A stretch of 64,000 nucleotides of DNA from Chrysomallon squamiferum (GCA_012295275.1 CM022668.1:9810041-9874040); one strand, 5' to 3'; shown: positions 1 through 59,198, counted from the stretch's first letter. Notes: generated from the sequence alone by a model not told the origin. A program made the numbers and translations.

Positions 1-1040
1 AATCTGAAACAAAAAAAAAAATTAGCAACAAAAGTCCATTGTTTATTATGTTTATATGTTTTTCTACAAAATGATATCAGATACTTTGTTTTTGTTTATG
101 AAAATCAAATTATATCAAAGTAGATATAAAATAAAATTAAAAAAAAAAAAAAAAAAAATCATTAAAAATAATGCAGGTACAAATAATATATCTTTAAGTG
201 CAAAATGAAGATTTCATTTTTTTGAAAAGTGACTCTTTCCCATAAATTTTAATATACATGTATTTTTCTTTACTTTTCTTCTTTTCTTCTTTTTCAAATT
301 TGACTTCTTTTTTTTTACAAATATGGAACATTATAACTTTTTCTTATCTAATTTTTAAATTTCTTTTTCTTTTTAATTTCTGTTTAAATACATATTTCCA
401 ATTCTATATTTAATAATAACATAAAAAAGAACAAGGAAAAAAAAAAGAGACTGAGAGAAAAAAGGTATTGAATTTTTAAACTGCTATTTCAATTGTAAAT
501 AAAATAACAATAATATTTCTTATATTTATTTAAGTCAAACATTTATGAACTGTCTTTTTATATTTTTTTTAAATTTGGTTTTAGTAAGCTTGAAGAATGT
601 AGAAAATTACTGTAACAAGTTTTATTAATTTGTTAAAAGGAATTTTTTAGAGACAAAAATCACATAAAGCAACTTAGCCATTACTTCGTGTCCCTTTGAT
701 AGACACAGGTCACCAACATGGCCATTACTAATGAAATGAAACAGTAATTAAGAACTTTTGTTTATTGAGTTTTTAATCAAAATTTGGGGTTTGGTCAACA
801 GAAACAAAAAGGGATTAAAAGATTTGACTAAAATAATGAAAGTATTATACAGATAATGTAAATGCTTTTAGTTTGTTTTTTTATACTAATCCAAGCTTTA
901 GTTATAGTGGAAGACCTACAGTGTATACCTTCATCCTCTCTTAACTAGTGGTATTAATTAGAAAAAGTAATCATATAATTAATAAAATAGCAGTAATACA
1001 TAAATTTGTAAAAAAATTGGAAGAAATAATTAACAACTGT

Positions 1041-1063
1041 TGCTACTATTACTACTACTATTC

Positions 1064-1114
<51 letters not shown>

Positions 1115-1312
1115 TTGTTGCTACTCTTAATTTTACTAACACCATTACTACTATTACTACTACCACTAGTAATATTACTATTGCTACTATTACTACTGTT
1201 ACACAAATACTGCTACTACTACTGTTACTACAAGTACTGCTACTACTGCTACAGCTAAAACAAGTACTACTGCTACTACTGCCATAAGTACTACTACTAC
1301 AAGTACTACTAC
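1041..1312. repeat. Imperfect (ACT)n microsatellite
   Basis: Long ACT/ATT trinucleotide tract, about 270 bp, with a pure core at 1066-1113. Confidence 0.9.
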
Positions 1313-1664
1313 ATGTGATACTATAATTTTAGGTTTATGGTTAAAGTCAGGATTAAGGTTAGAAATAGGATTACATTTGGAGTATTTTTAGTTTAGATGG
1401 GCTAATACAGCAGCACATCTTTTACCTAAAAATAATCACTAAAATTAAAAACAGTAATAGTGACAGAAAAATAATTCAAACTGAAATCTGAAATTTTAGA
1501 TCAGTTTAATTTTAATAAAAAAATAAAAAGAATCAGATTTCGAATTTAGTCCAAATAATTTTCTTGCTTTAATGTTAAAAATAACAATAAGAACAGTTTA
1601 AAAAAAATATAAAAGCTCAAAGCATGGAATCTTTTCTAGAAAAATCTTCACGATGATGCAAACC

Positions 1665-1696
<32 letters not shown>

Positions 1697-1828
1697 ATTT
1701 GGTAGAAAGAATATATATATTTTTTTTTTACTTTCTATTTACAAAAATAAAACTCTTCATCTCCGAGTTAACAACAAATCAATTTGTGTCGAGATTACCC
1801 TGTTTCTCTACCTGCCTGCCACTACCAC

Positions 1829-1842
1829 GTCACCACGGCAAC
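1829..1842. promoter_or_regulatory. X-box-like site (GTCACCACGGCAAC)
   Basis: One mismatch from the RFX palindrome class. It lies 19 bp before a perfect copy at 1861, so the two form a close pair. Confidence 0.4.
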
Positions 1843-1860
1843 ACAGTTGTTTACCTTTTA

Positions 1861-1874
1861 GTTACCATGGCAAC
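1861..1874. promoter_or_regulatory. RFX X-box palindrome (GTTACCATGGCAAC)
   Basis: Matches the RFX consensus GTNRCC-N(0-3)-RGYAAC on both halves. ATTGG (inverted CCAAT) sequences follow within about 25-35 bp. Confidence 0.5.
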
Positions 1875-3188
1875 AGATATATCTTAATTAATTGGGGATT
1901 GGCAGCAGAATGAGGCTGTGGAAAGAGGATTGATGCAGGCAGACATTTTTTATTTTTTTTTAAATGTTTATTTTATTTTTTATTTTTTTTTTTTTTGTTA
2001 TTTTAGTTTTTTAAAACAAAATCTAACTGGGGGTTTGTGACGACAGAAATGTAAAAGAAAAATGGTGGTCGATAGAGTGACAGCTGCTCCCGGTCTCATC
2101 CAGTTGTGTTTATTAATTGAAAAATCAAATCTGCTGCTAATTATTGTTTTTGTGTAAAAGGAAGGAAATGTTTTTCCCTCCCGAAGTTCCTAATGGCTTC
2201 GTTCATTGTTGCAGTAATATGTCGCTAGTTACTCGTTTTTTTTTTTGTTATTTTGTTTTTTTTTAGATCGTTAAAGAATATGCTTTGATTCTTTCCAGAT
2301 ATATTTCCTTCGTACAAACAAATATTTTGATAGGATGAAAAGATAAAGGTTGTACAGTCTGTTAATACTGTCATCATTATCTTCTTTTTCTTTTCTTTTT
2401 CTTCTTTTTTTTTTTCGTCAATGAGAGATACTTTTTGTAGTCGATTCTTGTAATTATCATTGGCAATTTTGGAACTAGAAATATCGAAAACCCATTTCTT
2501 AGTCATGAACTGAAGACAAGTTCTATACACTGGGAAAAAAAGGATAGAATTAAGAAATCAAGAGAGAAAGGAAACCCAACAAAATAAGTAAATAAATTGA
2601 TCAATCAATAATAATAATAGTAGTAATAATGTGGATTGAAAAAAACAGTTCATTTCTACAGTAACAATTTAGAAAATAAATACACCATACATTTTCTACA
2701 GAGTTTACCAGTGAATATAAGATAAGCATGTTTCTATATAAAGGACAGTTTATACCACAATTTCTTATTTTATTTTATTTTATTTTTTAGTTTTGTATTT
2801 TTTAATTAATCAGACACTGTATATTGTACAAAGCAGTGTTTCCAGACAAAATATACAGTTGAGTAATTTGCATATGATGTATTAAGATGAAAATTTCTGA
2901 ACCCATTAATATTAATGGTCTAGAAATCCTTCCATAAAATTTTACCGTTTTGTGAAATATATTAATTTATATGACCAAATGGATCTGGTGCATGTGCTGA
3001 ACATGTTATAATTTTAAAAAGCTTGAGCCAAAGGGGAGGAGACATCTTTTTTTTTGGGAGTGGGTGTTTGATAATAGTAATAAAAAGTTTAGATACTCTT
3101 GTGTGAAATGATGATAACCTGGTTTGTTAACTGATGAGAAACAATCTCTATAACATTCACTCTTTATTTCTGTGTGCTGTCTCTGGTT

Positions 3189-3440
3189 TTTATTTATTTA
3201 TTTATTTATTTATCATCATCATCATCATCACTACTATTACTATTACTATCATCATCATCATCATCATCACTACTATTATTATTACTATTATTATCATCAC
3301 CATTGTCATCATCATCATCATTACTACTACTAATATGGCCACCATCACCACCACTACTATTACTACTACTACTACTACTACTACTGCTACTACTACTATT
3401 ATTTATTTATTTAATTTTGTTGTGTGTGTGTGTGTGTGTG
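3189..3440. repeat. Compound microsatellite (TTTA, ATC, ACT, TG)
   Basis: TTTA, then ATC/ACT alternations, then a GT run at 3420-3440. The ORFs over it are repeat translations. Confidence 0.9.
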
Positions 3441-3559
3441 TATTTTTTTTTTTTGATATGTGTACCACTGCTTCCAGTATTTGTAAGTTAACTATGGTTA
3501 GCATCTAACTGTTGTTTACCTTTTTGTTTTCCAAACAGTGTTTAATTTAAAATCTGTAT

Positions 3560-3770
3560 AATGGTTATACACTTAATTTATTTGTTGTTCTGTCTGTATC
3601 TACAAACAAAGAGAAAGTCTGTTACTGTCTATGGGAGGGTGCATATAAATGCTGTCTTGTTGCTAACTGGAAAGATAGGGAAAAAAACCCCATCCAAATG
3701 TGGGTTTAGTGGGTTTCAGTATTTCCTTCCTTGTACAAGTAATTTTGTGTATTATTTTGGCTGATTAATT
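3560..3770 (+). mobile_element. SINE 3' fragment, molluscan type
   Basis: The run GTGCATATAAATGCTGTC then TTGTTGCTAACTGGAAAG, ending in a GTGGGTTT block, follows the order of a widespread molluscan tRNA-derived SINE tail (core ATAAAAGATCCCTTGCTGCT). The assignment is from memory, with many substitutions. Confidence 0.55.
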
Positions 3771-3784
3771 AATTTGTATAACGA

Positions 3785-4045
3785 CTGTTTTATTTCCTTG
3801 TTAATTGTATAAAAGCAGTTTTATTTAATTGTTTAACAATTGTATCAAAGCAGTTTTATTTAATCGTATAACAATTGTATCAAAGCAGTTTTATTTAATT
3901 GTATAACAATTGTATAAAGCAGTTTTATTTGTTTAATTTTATAAAATTTTATTTAATCGTATAACAATTGTATCAAAGCAGTTTTATTTAATTGTTTAAC
4001 AATTGTATCAAAGCAGTTTTATTTAATTGTATCTACATTCAGTTT
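3785..4045. repeat. 35-bp minisatellite, about 7 copies
   Basis: The unit contains AACAATTGTATCAAAGCAG followed by TTTTATTTAATTGT. Copies differ by small indels. Confidence 0.85.
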
Positions 4046-4138
4046 GTTATTTTGTACAATTTCTTGATTTATTTTTCATAATCAGTATACTGTTTATATA
4101 TAATATATGTCAGTATAATTATTATTTATTTTTAATGG

Positions 4139-4291
4139 GTTTTATTATTACTATTATTATTATTATTATTATTATTATCTTACAACAATTTATAATAATA
4201 ACCTTCAAGACACTTGCAGCACACAAACACAACCACACAAACGTTCATACTTACACAACATACATTCAGTTTATACAACAGAGATGAACAC

Positions 4292-4323
<32 letters not shown>
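4139..4323. repeat. (ATT)n and (CA)n microsatellites
   Basis: (ATT)n at about 4139-4181 and (CA)n at 4296-4323, separated by CA-rich sequence. Confidence 0.85.
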
Positions 4324-4327
<4 letters not shown>

Positions 4328-5216
4328 CCCCATCACCTCCCCCCTCAGCAAACTGCCATCCCTGCACAAAACACGTTTACATCTTTTCACACGACCAAGC
4401 ACACAGCTACAAAACACTGACACGAAATCTTCGTACTGACCATCGCAGAAAACGGTCGCAAGATTTCGGAAATCTCGCACGTTAATTCTTAATGGACTGA
4501 AGAGTACGTCACTCTCAATCAATTCCTGCTGCTCGGCTTGATTTTAAAATTGATTGATCCTTTTAAGGCAACATCAAAGAGAAATCAATCTGGTAAAATG
4601 GACTCCAGAGCATCTTGAAGCATTCTTCTGATTGTTTTATTGACTCGGACCATTCAGCGTGTGTTACCGCTCGTATGAACATAACTGATTGAGGCATTGT
4701 CATTGGATGAGATGTTAATGACTGAAAAACAATAGGGAATTTTATTTATGTACATAAAAAGGGAATTGTAATGATAAGGATAATGTTGATGACAGAGATG
4801 AAGTCATGACAATGATGACGATATGAAGTCATGACAATGATGACGATATGATAGCAATAATAATAGTAATAATGATAATGTTAATAATGGAGCATGAGAT
4901 ATTGTATCAATTTATATTTTTACTTTCTATTTACTTTTTTGCCTTTTAAATACTTTTAAAATGTTTTAGTTTATGTAATATGATAACAGTAATAATAATT
5001 GAAATAATTTAAGGGTTTTTTGACAAGATGTTACTAAGTTTTTGTATGAAAATGTATTAATGATTTTTTTGTAAAACAGTTTTGAAGCATCTTAAAATCA
5101 AAATTTAAATTTGGCATATATAAATAAATAAGACCACAATTAAAAAAATAATGTTAAAGAATTGTTTAAAATAAATGGAAAAATATCTGAAAATAACCAA
5201 AACCAAAACAACAATA

Positions 5217-5365
5217 AAATTAAATTAAAAAAAAAAAAAAAAAAAAAACCTCCAAAATATCTAACAAACAAATAAAAAAAAAAAAAAAAAAAGAACAAAA
5301 TCCAAAAAATAAATTAATATCCAAAAAAAAAAAAAATAAAAAAAAAAATTTAATTTTTTTTTTTT
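5217..5365. repeat. A-rich stretch with several poly(A) runs
   Basis: Nearly all A with short interruptions, then a T run at about 5356-5365. Confidence 0.85.
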
Positions 5366-5642
5366 ACTTTTATTTCCAAACCACTGACAAGTATTGATCT
5401 CGGATCGTGTCGCACCCCAGTGAACCCGTGAAAGCGAGGATAAGGGAAAGAGAGACTCATTAATCGGATGAAGAGCTTACATTAGGTTAATTAACAAAAA
5501 CGAGATTCACATTAACCGACACAGCAGACTTTGTGCGGTCTAATGGTCTGGGTATTAATGCTGGGTTCATGGATTTTATTTCGCTAAACAAATTGGTTAA
5601 TTATCTTCTCCTAACCAGTGCTGTATTCTCCGTGGTAAATCG

Positions 5643-5656
5643 GTTACCATGGAAAC
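5643..5656. promoter_or_regulatory. RFX X-box palindrome (GTTACCATGGAAAC)
   Basis: Near-perfect match. A second half-site GTTGCCATGG follows at 5722-5731. It sits at the edge of a CpG-bearing island (5.38-5.76 kb). Confidence 0.45.
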
Positions 5657-5665
5657 CAAACTGAT

Positions 5666-5667
<2 letters not shown>

Positions 5668-5699
<32 letters not shown>

Positions 5700-5700
5700 G
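5668..5700. repeat. (CA)n(TA)n
   Basis: Dinucleotide run of about 33 bp between an X-box and an X-box half-site. Confidence 0.85.
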
Positions 5701-5836
5701 TCTATCTTGTTTGTTGTACGGGTTGCCATGGAGTTTGGCACAATCATGTTGCGGTCAGTGTTGTAAATGATATTTCTGTGATATGACTGTATGAGCTGTA
5801 TGCTAAAAACATATAAAAAAATATATATTTAGGAGA

Positions 5837-5871
5837 TTATTATTATTATTCTTATTATTATTATTATTATA

Positions 5872-5908
<37 letters not shown>
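5837..5908. repeat. (TTA)n microsatellite
   Basis: About 70 bp of TTA with a few changes. Confidence 0.9.
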
Positions 5909-5909
<1 letters not shown>

Positions 5910-6288
5910 AAACCTCCAAATTAATGATCACAATTAGTTAAATATTTCCAGTCTGCACACAGTTATTTGTAAGCATAATTTTAGTTTGTATTTATTGTTA
6001 CTAAAATACTTCAGAGTTAAAAGATAATTTATTCTTCAGTTAAGATTTATTTAAATCTAAGGTCATTAGATAAACACATTGTAACAGTTGTTGTCAGTTT
6101 GGGAACACTAGACTGGTACTCAAGAAATTAATTATTGTAATTCAGAACAGTTGATATCAGACTGTAAACCACGGCTTTAAGAACTTAGTCTGGAAGCATC
6201 TTTTTCCAGTAGGCTGGAAAAATTAGAAATGTAGAGAGCGGGTATTTGCCATTATTGTTGAAATCCAGTTGTTTTGGCCTGATTATTG

Positions 6289-6343
6289 CTATTATTACTA
6301 TTTATTATTATTATTTATTATTATTTATTATTATTATTTATTA

Positions 6344-6379
<36 letters not shown>

Positions 6380-6476
6380 ATTTTTGTTGTGGTAGTTACT
6401 AGAGTTATTTATTTCATTACTACTACTATTAATATTTATTATTATTATTATTATTTATTAATTTATTTATTTATTT
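6289..6476. repeat. (TTA)n/(TTTA)n compound
   Basis: TTA and TTTA alternate at 6289-6378 and again at 6427-6476. Confidence 0.9.
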
Positions 6477-6891
6477 GTTATTTAGCCATTCGCATTTACC
6501 CAACCCATCATCATTATTTTTCGTACAGTTGAATTAATTGTAACTAATTAATAACAGTTATTTCATAACTGTAGTTAATTCTTTATCATCCATTATACAA
6601 CAATAGTTAACTCTTTATCAGCTAGCCTGTCATTTGATGTTGTTAATAATCACAGACATTTTGTAATTTTAACACTTTAACACCTCTTACACTAAACTTC
6701 ATTATTATCACTGTTTATTTACTGCATTCGCTTGTACTTCATCTTTAAACGAAATTATTTTAACCCTTTATCAGTAACTTGTATTAGGACATCTTATTAT
6801 TTGAGAAACAAAAACACACCTTAGTTTTTTTTTTAAGCCTTTGCTAGCAATATCTGTAACTTTCAGTTATTTTAATTCTTTTATAATCAAG

Positions 6892-6896
<5 letters not shown>

Positions 6897-6966
<70 letters not shown>
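6897..6966. repeat. (GT)35 microsatellite
   Basis: Uninterrupted GT run of about 70 bp. Confidence 0.95.
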
Positions 6967-6972
<6 letters not shown>

Positions 6973-7130
6973 CAGAGTTAAGCCTTTACTAGCTAATGTA
7001 GGTGATTTCTTAAGTCTGATGAGTTTGCAATTTTTAAAATGAACAATTGATTGATGGTTTTTTTCATGATTGATTGATGCATGGATGGATGGATGGAAGG
7101 GATGAATAAAGACTTGTTGTAATATAGTTT

Positions 7131-7312
7131 TTATTATGATTATTATTATTATTATTATTATTATTATGCTGTATTATAAAGAATCATTCTGTTTTGAAAA
7201 CCAGTCACATTGATATTTCTTTATTATATGTATGAATGTATGTATGTAGGTATGTATGTATGTATGTATGTATATATGTGTGTGTGTGTGTATGTGTGTG
7301 TGTGTGTCTGTT
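7131..7312. repeat. (TTA)n, (GTAT)n and (GT)n cluster
   Basis: TTA run at 7131-7168 and GTAT/GT tract at about 7226-7312. Confidence 0.85.
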
Positions 7313-7407
7313 TTTCTATATATCTGTTCTCTCTTTGTCTTGCTTTAAAGAAACTTGCTCTTTAATATTTAAAGCTTTTAACACACTGTTTTAAACAATA
7401 ATACGTA

Positions 7408-7447
<40 letters not shown>

Positions 7448-7479
7448 TATATGTGCATATATGTATGTGTATGTGTGTA

Positions 7480-7526
<47 letters not shown>
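7408..7526. repeat. (GT)n-(TCTA)n abutting hyccin exon a
   Basis: The GT run is followed by TCTA repeats (about 7482-7526) that end 22 bp before the exon. Confidence 0.95.
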
Positions 7527-7548
7527 ATGTATACTTCTGTATTTACAG

Positions 7549-53653
<46,105 letters not shown>

Positions 53654-54645
53654 TAATTTGTACAGATATTTTTAATATTTGAGTATGCAAGACATTATAC
53701 ATACTGTACATTGACAACTTACTGCATGACACAGATGTATAATATTATATGTAATTGGGTGATAGCACAAATTTTTATTATTATTATTATTATTATTATT
53801 CCCAGTTACCTTATTATTACATCCATCTTTCCTAAAAAAAAAAAAAAAAGTTTAAAATTGATTGTAAAAAAGTTTAGTCAATGATAGTAACAAATAAATA
53901 AAATATAAATTTTAATTAAATAAAAGGAATAATCAAAATATACATTAAGGTCAGTAAATAAAAGGTAAAGTAGGAAATTATTTTAAAAAAGCACGATAAT
54001 AATAATGAGAAATTCATTATTATAACCTTCATGACAGATTTCATAATAAAACTGTAGTTCATGTATTTTTGTAACAAATCATGTAATAACAGTGTTAATT
54101 AACCATTCAGTTGTTTATCAGTCTGAATATTTAACTTCATAAAATATTTTTCATTGAACCTCATTTTACTTACAATGTCATAATCCTTAATAAATGTTTC
54201 GTTTTTTTTTTTTTCCCCTAAATTTCATTATATTAATCAGAAGTAATATGTTTAAAATTTCATCTATTTGTGTGACGTTTTTGTTTGAAATATCTTACCT
54301 CATTATTTTGTTTAAAATTTGTATTAGTCTGAAGTGATCAGTTTGCATACAGTTTTATACGTAAACTAAATTGAGTTTGTTTTTCAAAGACTGTGTTTTT
54401 CTATGTTTATATAATTTTTATACTGACAAGTGATTTTTCTCCTGATGCCATTGTTAGATTTGAAATTTAGCAGACATTTTGTGTCCTTAGAGGTGCCATA
54501 GAAAATTTGCCCTTACCTTTACTTTCATTTCTGTTTTTGTTTTTGTGTGTGTGTATTCTGTTGTTTAGATGTCGATGCAGTTTTAAAATGTTCAGGTACA
54601 TTTTATTAACAGCATAATACTTTCTACAAATGCAAGAAAAATAAA
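53654..54645 (+). other. Probable hyccin 3' UTR with candidate poly(A) signals
   Basis: AT-rich sequence follows the stop. AATAAA hexamers are seen at 54045-54050, 54189-54194 and 54640-54645, and there are weaker AT-rich candidates near 53890. Which one is used cannot be told from sequence. A (TTA)n run at 53775-53802 and a poly(A) tract near 53835-53849 lie inside. Confidence 0.5.
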
Positions 54646-55047
54646 GTATAAAAAACAAAAATTTTAATAATTTTAAAAAAGTGAAAAAATATAAAAATTG
54701 AAATATTTTGTGTGAAATTTAAAAATTAAAGAATTAATAGGAATTAATAACCAGTGGAAAGCACTGAGAAGGTGACTGAATGTTTTTTTTAAAAAAAATC
54801 CCCCAAAAAAGGTTTTAGTGAAAGAGATGTTTGGTAAAACAATATTTGTTGTTAGTGTAATGAATATATCAAAGAAAAGTGTTATTTGTTTTTAAAAACC
54901 ATGTTGTCAGTTGTTATTTTATTATTAGCAAAGTGATGATTTACTAAAGTTAGTTTGTAAATACTAACAGATTTATAATTTTTTTATAGACACATAATGT
55001 ACAAACAACTGTTTGTATATATTATATATATGTATATGTTTGTATAT

Positions 55048-55099
<52 letters not shown>

Positions 55100-56383
55100 A
55101 TGTGTGAGTATGTGGGTTTGTGTGTGTGGGTATGCATGCATGTGTGTACACACAATTTATTCATCTCTGATCTCATGCAATATATCAGTAATTGTAAGAG
55201 TTATCTGCTCTTTTTATATAGTTATTTCCCCCAGTGTCAGTACAGTCAATATATTAATTTGTTTTTACTGAACATAAATATAGGTTTTATTTGATAAAGC
55301 ATGATTAAGAACAGACTGATAAAAGTTTATAAAGTTAGGCTGATTAAGTGTTTATAATATTAGTATGATAAATATTAACAGAATTAAGCTGATAAAGAAT
55401 TTATAAAGTTAAATTAATAAAAGATTTCTTGGGTTAGAGGTTTTGAAGTGTTTATACAGTTTGACTAATAAAGGCTTAAAAGAGTTTGACTATTACAGAT
55501 TAGAGTTATTTCTGCAAAAGGAAGAATCAGAAGGATTGATACGGATTTGTTTTTAGACTTTTATTGATAAAGGATTTTAGATTTTGACTACCACAGATTT
55601 ATAGTTACCATTGCATGAGAAAGAATTAAAATACCAGAAACTGTTATAAAGAAAGTAAACACACCTTTGTATACTAATGGTTGTTCTGTGTAGTGGTGAT
55701 ATGAGAGAAGAAACTTGCTGCTAAACCTCGATGGTCTACTCTTTTCAGTTAGCTGCAATGATCTTTTACGTGACCTTCCCCTAAACAGGAAAATAAATAT
55801 TATAGCCTTTGATAAACAAGTTATGGGCACTGTCTTGAATGGAAAATATTTCACTAGTAGCTTTGAGGAGAATTGATCCACATGACAATTCTGTGCTCTG
55901 TATTTGTAATGATGATGATTATGATGATGATGACAATAATAATAACAATAATGATGATGATAATGACTCAGTAATGACAAAAATAGCATTCTTAATAATA
56001 ACATAATCAATCTAACTACACATCTTTAAGATGCAAGTTAAATTTTTTATTTATTTTAAAATTATTTTTATTTTACTTCTAACCTCAGTATAATAAGTAG
56101 GTGAATAACATTTATTATCAGCATAAATCAAAAAATTAGCATGCATGCCATTTCTTACTGTTTAAAATAACAGTATAACTGGAAAAAAAAAAAAAAAAAA
56201 AATTCTTTGACAATTCTTTTTGCACTCCATCCCCTTTATTTAATAACATATGAAAGAGAAATTCTGTAATTTTATTTTCCAGATGGTAACAATTATTATT
56301 TTGAACTTCCACAAATCTTTATGCTTCAGTGAAGCTGTCTGGGTCCAAGCTGAAAAGTTAACACCCCAAACATCCTTCTGTGT

Positions 56384-56420
<37 letters not shown>

Positions 56421-57780
56421 ACCAGATTCCATTTTTTTATTATTATTTATTTATTTGCTCTTTTTTTTTCTCTCCATCATGTTAACAAATGTATGAAGTT
56501 ACAGTTGTTGCTTGTATCTTGGCATATATGCATACTGTAATTTGATTGGTCGTTTCATATTCTGCCAGCCAATGGCAGTGATTGTTATATTATTGTACTT
56601 ATATGTTGCCCGTGTAGTTACGTTGACTAGAGTAATGTATAGTTGAGAGATTCCTTCACTGCTGTGCACTTTTATAATTTGATAATTCAGAATTAATATT
56701 ATTTTATTTAAAAAAAATTAAATTAATTATTTTATTAATTAATTTATTATTATTTAGACTTTTTCTTATTTTTTTTTTTTTTAATTTTATATTTTTAATT
56801 TTATATTTATTATTATTTTGCCAATTTCTTAATTATTCAAACTTCAGTTCTTTGTAATTACATATATTCGTTGTCACAAGCACTTCTATAACTTTCAGCT
56901 GAGTAAGTGACAAAATGGTATATATATATATATAACCACAGATTTGATAAATCCCTCCATTCTTGAACTGATAAACACATTCTCTTCAACAGTTCATACA
57001 AACACCTTTTCAGCTACAGTAAAGACAATGGATCATTTCACAGCTCTGTTTGGAAACCTATAACAGTAATATCTGTTTCTGTCTTCACAGCTCTGTTATA
57101 TGCTTAGTTATTGACTGAAGCTTTTGGTAATAATTTTATTAAAATAATTCTAAGTATGGACATAATGGTATGTAGTAGATAATAATAGAATATAGTGATA
57201 TTCATGTTTTAGTGTGTTTTTTTTCTTTGTGTGCTACTTTCCTGGTACTACCACATGAGTTGCAGCTCTGTCTGACAGTTTAGTGTAATAATCAATATTA
57301 CATTAGTTACAGCTCTGTCTGACAGTATCAGAATGCATTGTCAGAAATTGTCTGACAGTTTAACGTAATAATACTATTATATTAGTTACAGCTCTGTAAT
57401 ATATAAACACTAATGCAGTGTATTGTCTGAAGCTTTCTGACAGTTTTAATGTAATAATCTGTTTTATTATATTAGTTGTAGCTATGTCTAACAATATAGC
57501 AATACACTGTCACTCCATCTGTGTATTACAGTCTTAAAATGTTAACTTCCCTTGCTTACTTTTGGATACCTAATATGTCTCCTGGAAAAATGAAACCACT
57601 GGTACCAGGAATTGATGGCTTATATCATCCAGGTCTTTTAATATAATACTTTCTCATACTACCACATTAACTATCTGACTCTAACTGTTCAATGTTATTC
57701 TTTTAAGTTTTTTCTCTATTTTTATTTTATTTTTAATTTTTTTTTTTCTCTTTGTACCTAAGAAATTCTATCCCATGCAT
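54646..57780. other. Intergenic AT-rich stretch downstream of hyccin
   Basis: Holds (GT)n at 55055-55094, diverged GATTAAG..TTTATAAAGTT repeats (55.29-55.56 kb), ATG/AAT-type trinucleotides (55.90-55.96 kb), poly(A) of about 37 bp (56382-56418), a CCAAT-box pair (about 56543-56571) and a repeat array at 57.08-57.50 kb. No convincing gene; the 140-codon minus ORF (55588-56010) has repeat-derived ends. Confidence 0.55.
57075..57500 (+). repeat. About 60-bp degenerate tandem repeat
   Basis: TTAGTTACAGCTCTGTCTGA + CAGTTTAGTGTAATAAT recurs 4-5 times with changes. Confidence 0.75.
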
Positions 57781-57794
57781 TTTAGAATTGGTTG

Positions 57795-58037
57795 CTAATG
57801 TTCATTATTGTGAAGTAATTGGAAAAGACTCAGCCAAGAAGAGTTTTTCTTTTTTTTTGTATTATGTGGAATGTTAATGCTGTTTGTGCAGGTAAGACAT
57901 CTAAAAGTGTTGTTTGAAAAATTATATCATCAAAAAACAAACACTGATGACAAAATTGTTTTTAGAATTTTAGAATCTTTATAAAGTTCCACACACACAC
58001 ATACTACACTTTACATCATCTTCCATATGGACAAACG
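57795..58037 (-). pseudogene. RING-finger exon relic 1
   Basis: The minus strand starts after an acceptor-like ATCACAG and reads AFVHMEDDVKCSMC, then with frameshifts LYKDSKIL, FCHQCL and C..SINIPHNTKKKK, ending in a stop. The order CxxC ... FCxxCL ... IPHNTKK is the same as in relic 3, so it is a decayed copy of one RING (TRIM-like) exon. It is disabled. Confidence 0.55.
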
Positions 58038-58181
58038 CTGTGATTATAAATGTATTAAGGAAATTATTTATTAGAAATTTATATAATTTTGTTCAGATAT
58101 TCAAGATTTTTCTCAGTATTTTCTTCTGAATTTTCAGAACTGAAATTAGAGCTACTGATCCACAAATTCTATCATTCTCAC

Positions 58182-58401
58182 CTGCATTAGTTAATTCTTT
58201 CTTTGACAAATTAGGATTCCACTTTGAAAATGGTCGTTCCAGAAAGATGTATGGAATATAGGTGATGTTCCTGCAGTTTGGACATCCTGAAATGTTTTGT
58301 TGATTTGATCTTGGCCACAGTTTCTTCAAAATTTATGATTGCGTTCTTGTGTTCTTTGGAAAGCTTCATACAGTTTAAATCACCTTGCAGATAAACAGAT
58401 G
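58182..58401 (-). pseudogene. RING-finger exon relic 2, with splice sites
   Basis: The minus strand keeps an acceptor (GATTGCAG) and a very good donor (GCAG|GTGAGAAT). Between them one frame reads ASVYLQGDLNCMKLSKEHKN and, after frame changes, GCPNCRNITYIPY, the last C-x2-C pair of a RING finger. The central part (the CxHxFCxxC region) is deleted or scrambled, so it is non-functional. Confidence 0.6.
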
Positions 58402-58984
58402 CTGCAATCATACATTTATTATTTTATTAGCATTCAGTGATTTCATACTTTGTTGTAGTTTTAGACATTTCATGTCTCACAAAGTTAAATAGTAACTGTT
58501 TTCTTATTTGAAATATTAAATATTTTATTTACATTTATTTCTGTTTCGTGAAACACAGTAAACTTTACTAAATGAAATGTGTTTTTTTTTTACATCTCTT
58601 ATTGTATGTTTGAGTGAAGTTTTTGAAAATTGATCAACCAGGAATAGATTGATGTTGTGTTTACGATTTAAAGATGTAACTTGAATACATAGAAATGATG
58701 TTGGTGTTTTGCAAACATGATTTACAAAATGGCATTTTCAGAAACTGAAGTTGAAAAAAATTATTTTATAAGAATTTCTTTCATATTCATTAACCTGTAT
58801 TAGTTAACTGCTTCAAAAATAAATTGAAATTTCCAGTTTAAAATCAGCACAAAAACATGATTTTTCTTTATAATCTAAGATGTCATGATGTCCCAGCAAT
58901 TTTGGATTTTACACAAAGGATAAACAAAAACTCTTTTCATTGACTTTTTGAATGAACTGTTAATGTTTATTGTTGTACAGAAAG

Positions 58985-59040
58985 ATTTTTCTCTTTATTT
59001 CGATGTTTCTGCAGTTAGGACGTCTAAAAGTCTTTTTATT
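58985..59040 (-). pseudogene. RING-finger exon relic (short fragment)
   Basis: The minus-strand CCTAACTGCAGAAACATCG encodes PNCRNI, the same block as in relic 2 (CPNCRNI). Only this fragment is recognisable. Confidence 0.4.
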
Positions 59041-59063
59041 ATTGTAACCATGTTAATATATAT

Positions 59064-59064
59064 A

Positions 59065-59153
<89 letters not shown>
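59064..59153. repeat. (CT)n, about 90 bp
   Basis: Uninterrupted CT run within the RING-relic cluster. Confidence 0.97.
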
Positions 59154-59156
<3 letters not shown>

Positions 59157-59198
59157 ATTGTGTGGCTGTTTGTTGTAAAGATTTCTGTTTATATAAAG

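Larger units (their letters stand above)
1..7548. other. Sequence upstream of the first visible hyccin exon (intron or 5' region)
   Basis: I looked for the preceding hyccin exons (family motif FLPELIW..L) and saw none. The stretch holds A/T-rich sequence, many microsatellites, a 35-bp minisatellite, one SINE 3' fragment and short CpG-bearing islands near 1.78-1.92, 2.04-2.22, 4.37-4.70 and 5.38-5.76 kb. All ORFs here are repeat translations or short. Confidence 0.6.

Noticed and set aside
55588-56010. 140-codon minus-strand ORF downstream of hyccin
   Set aside because: The N-terminal third is a His/Tyr trinucleotide-repeat translation. The rest shows no recognised domain or splice context.
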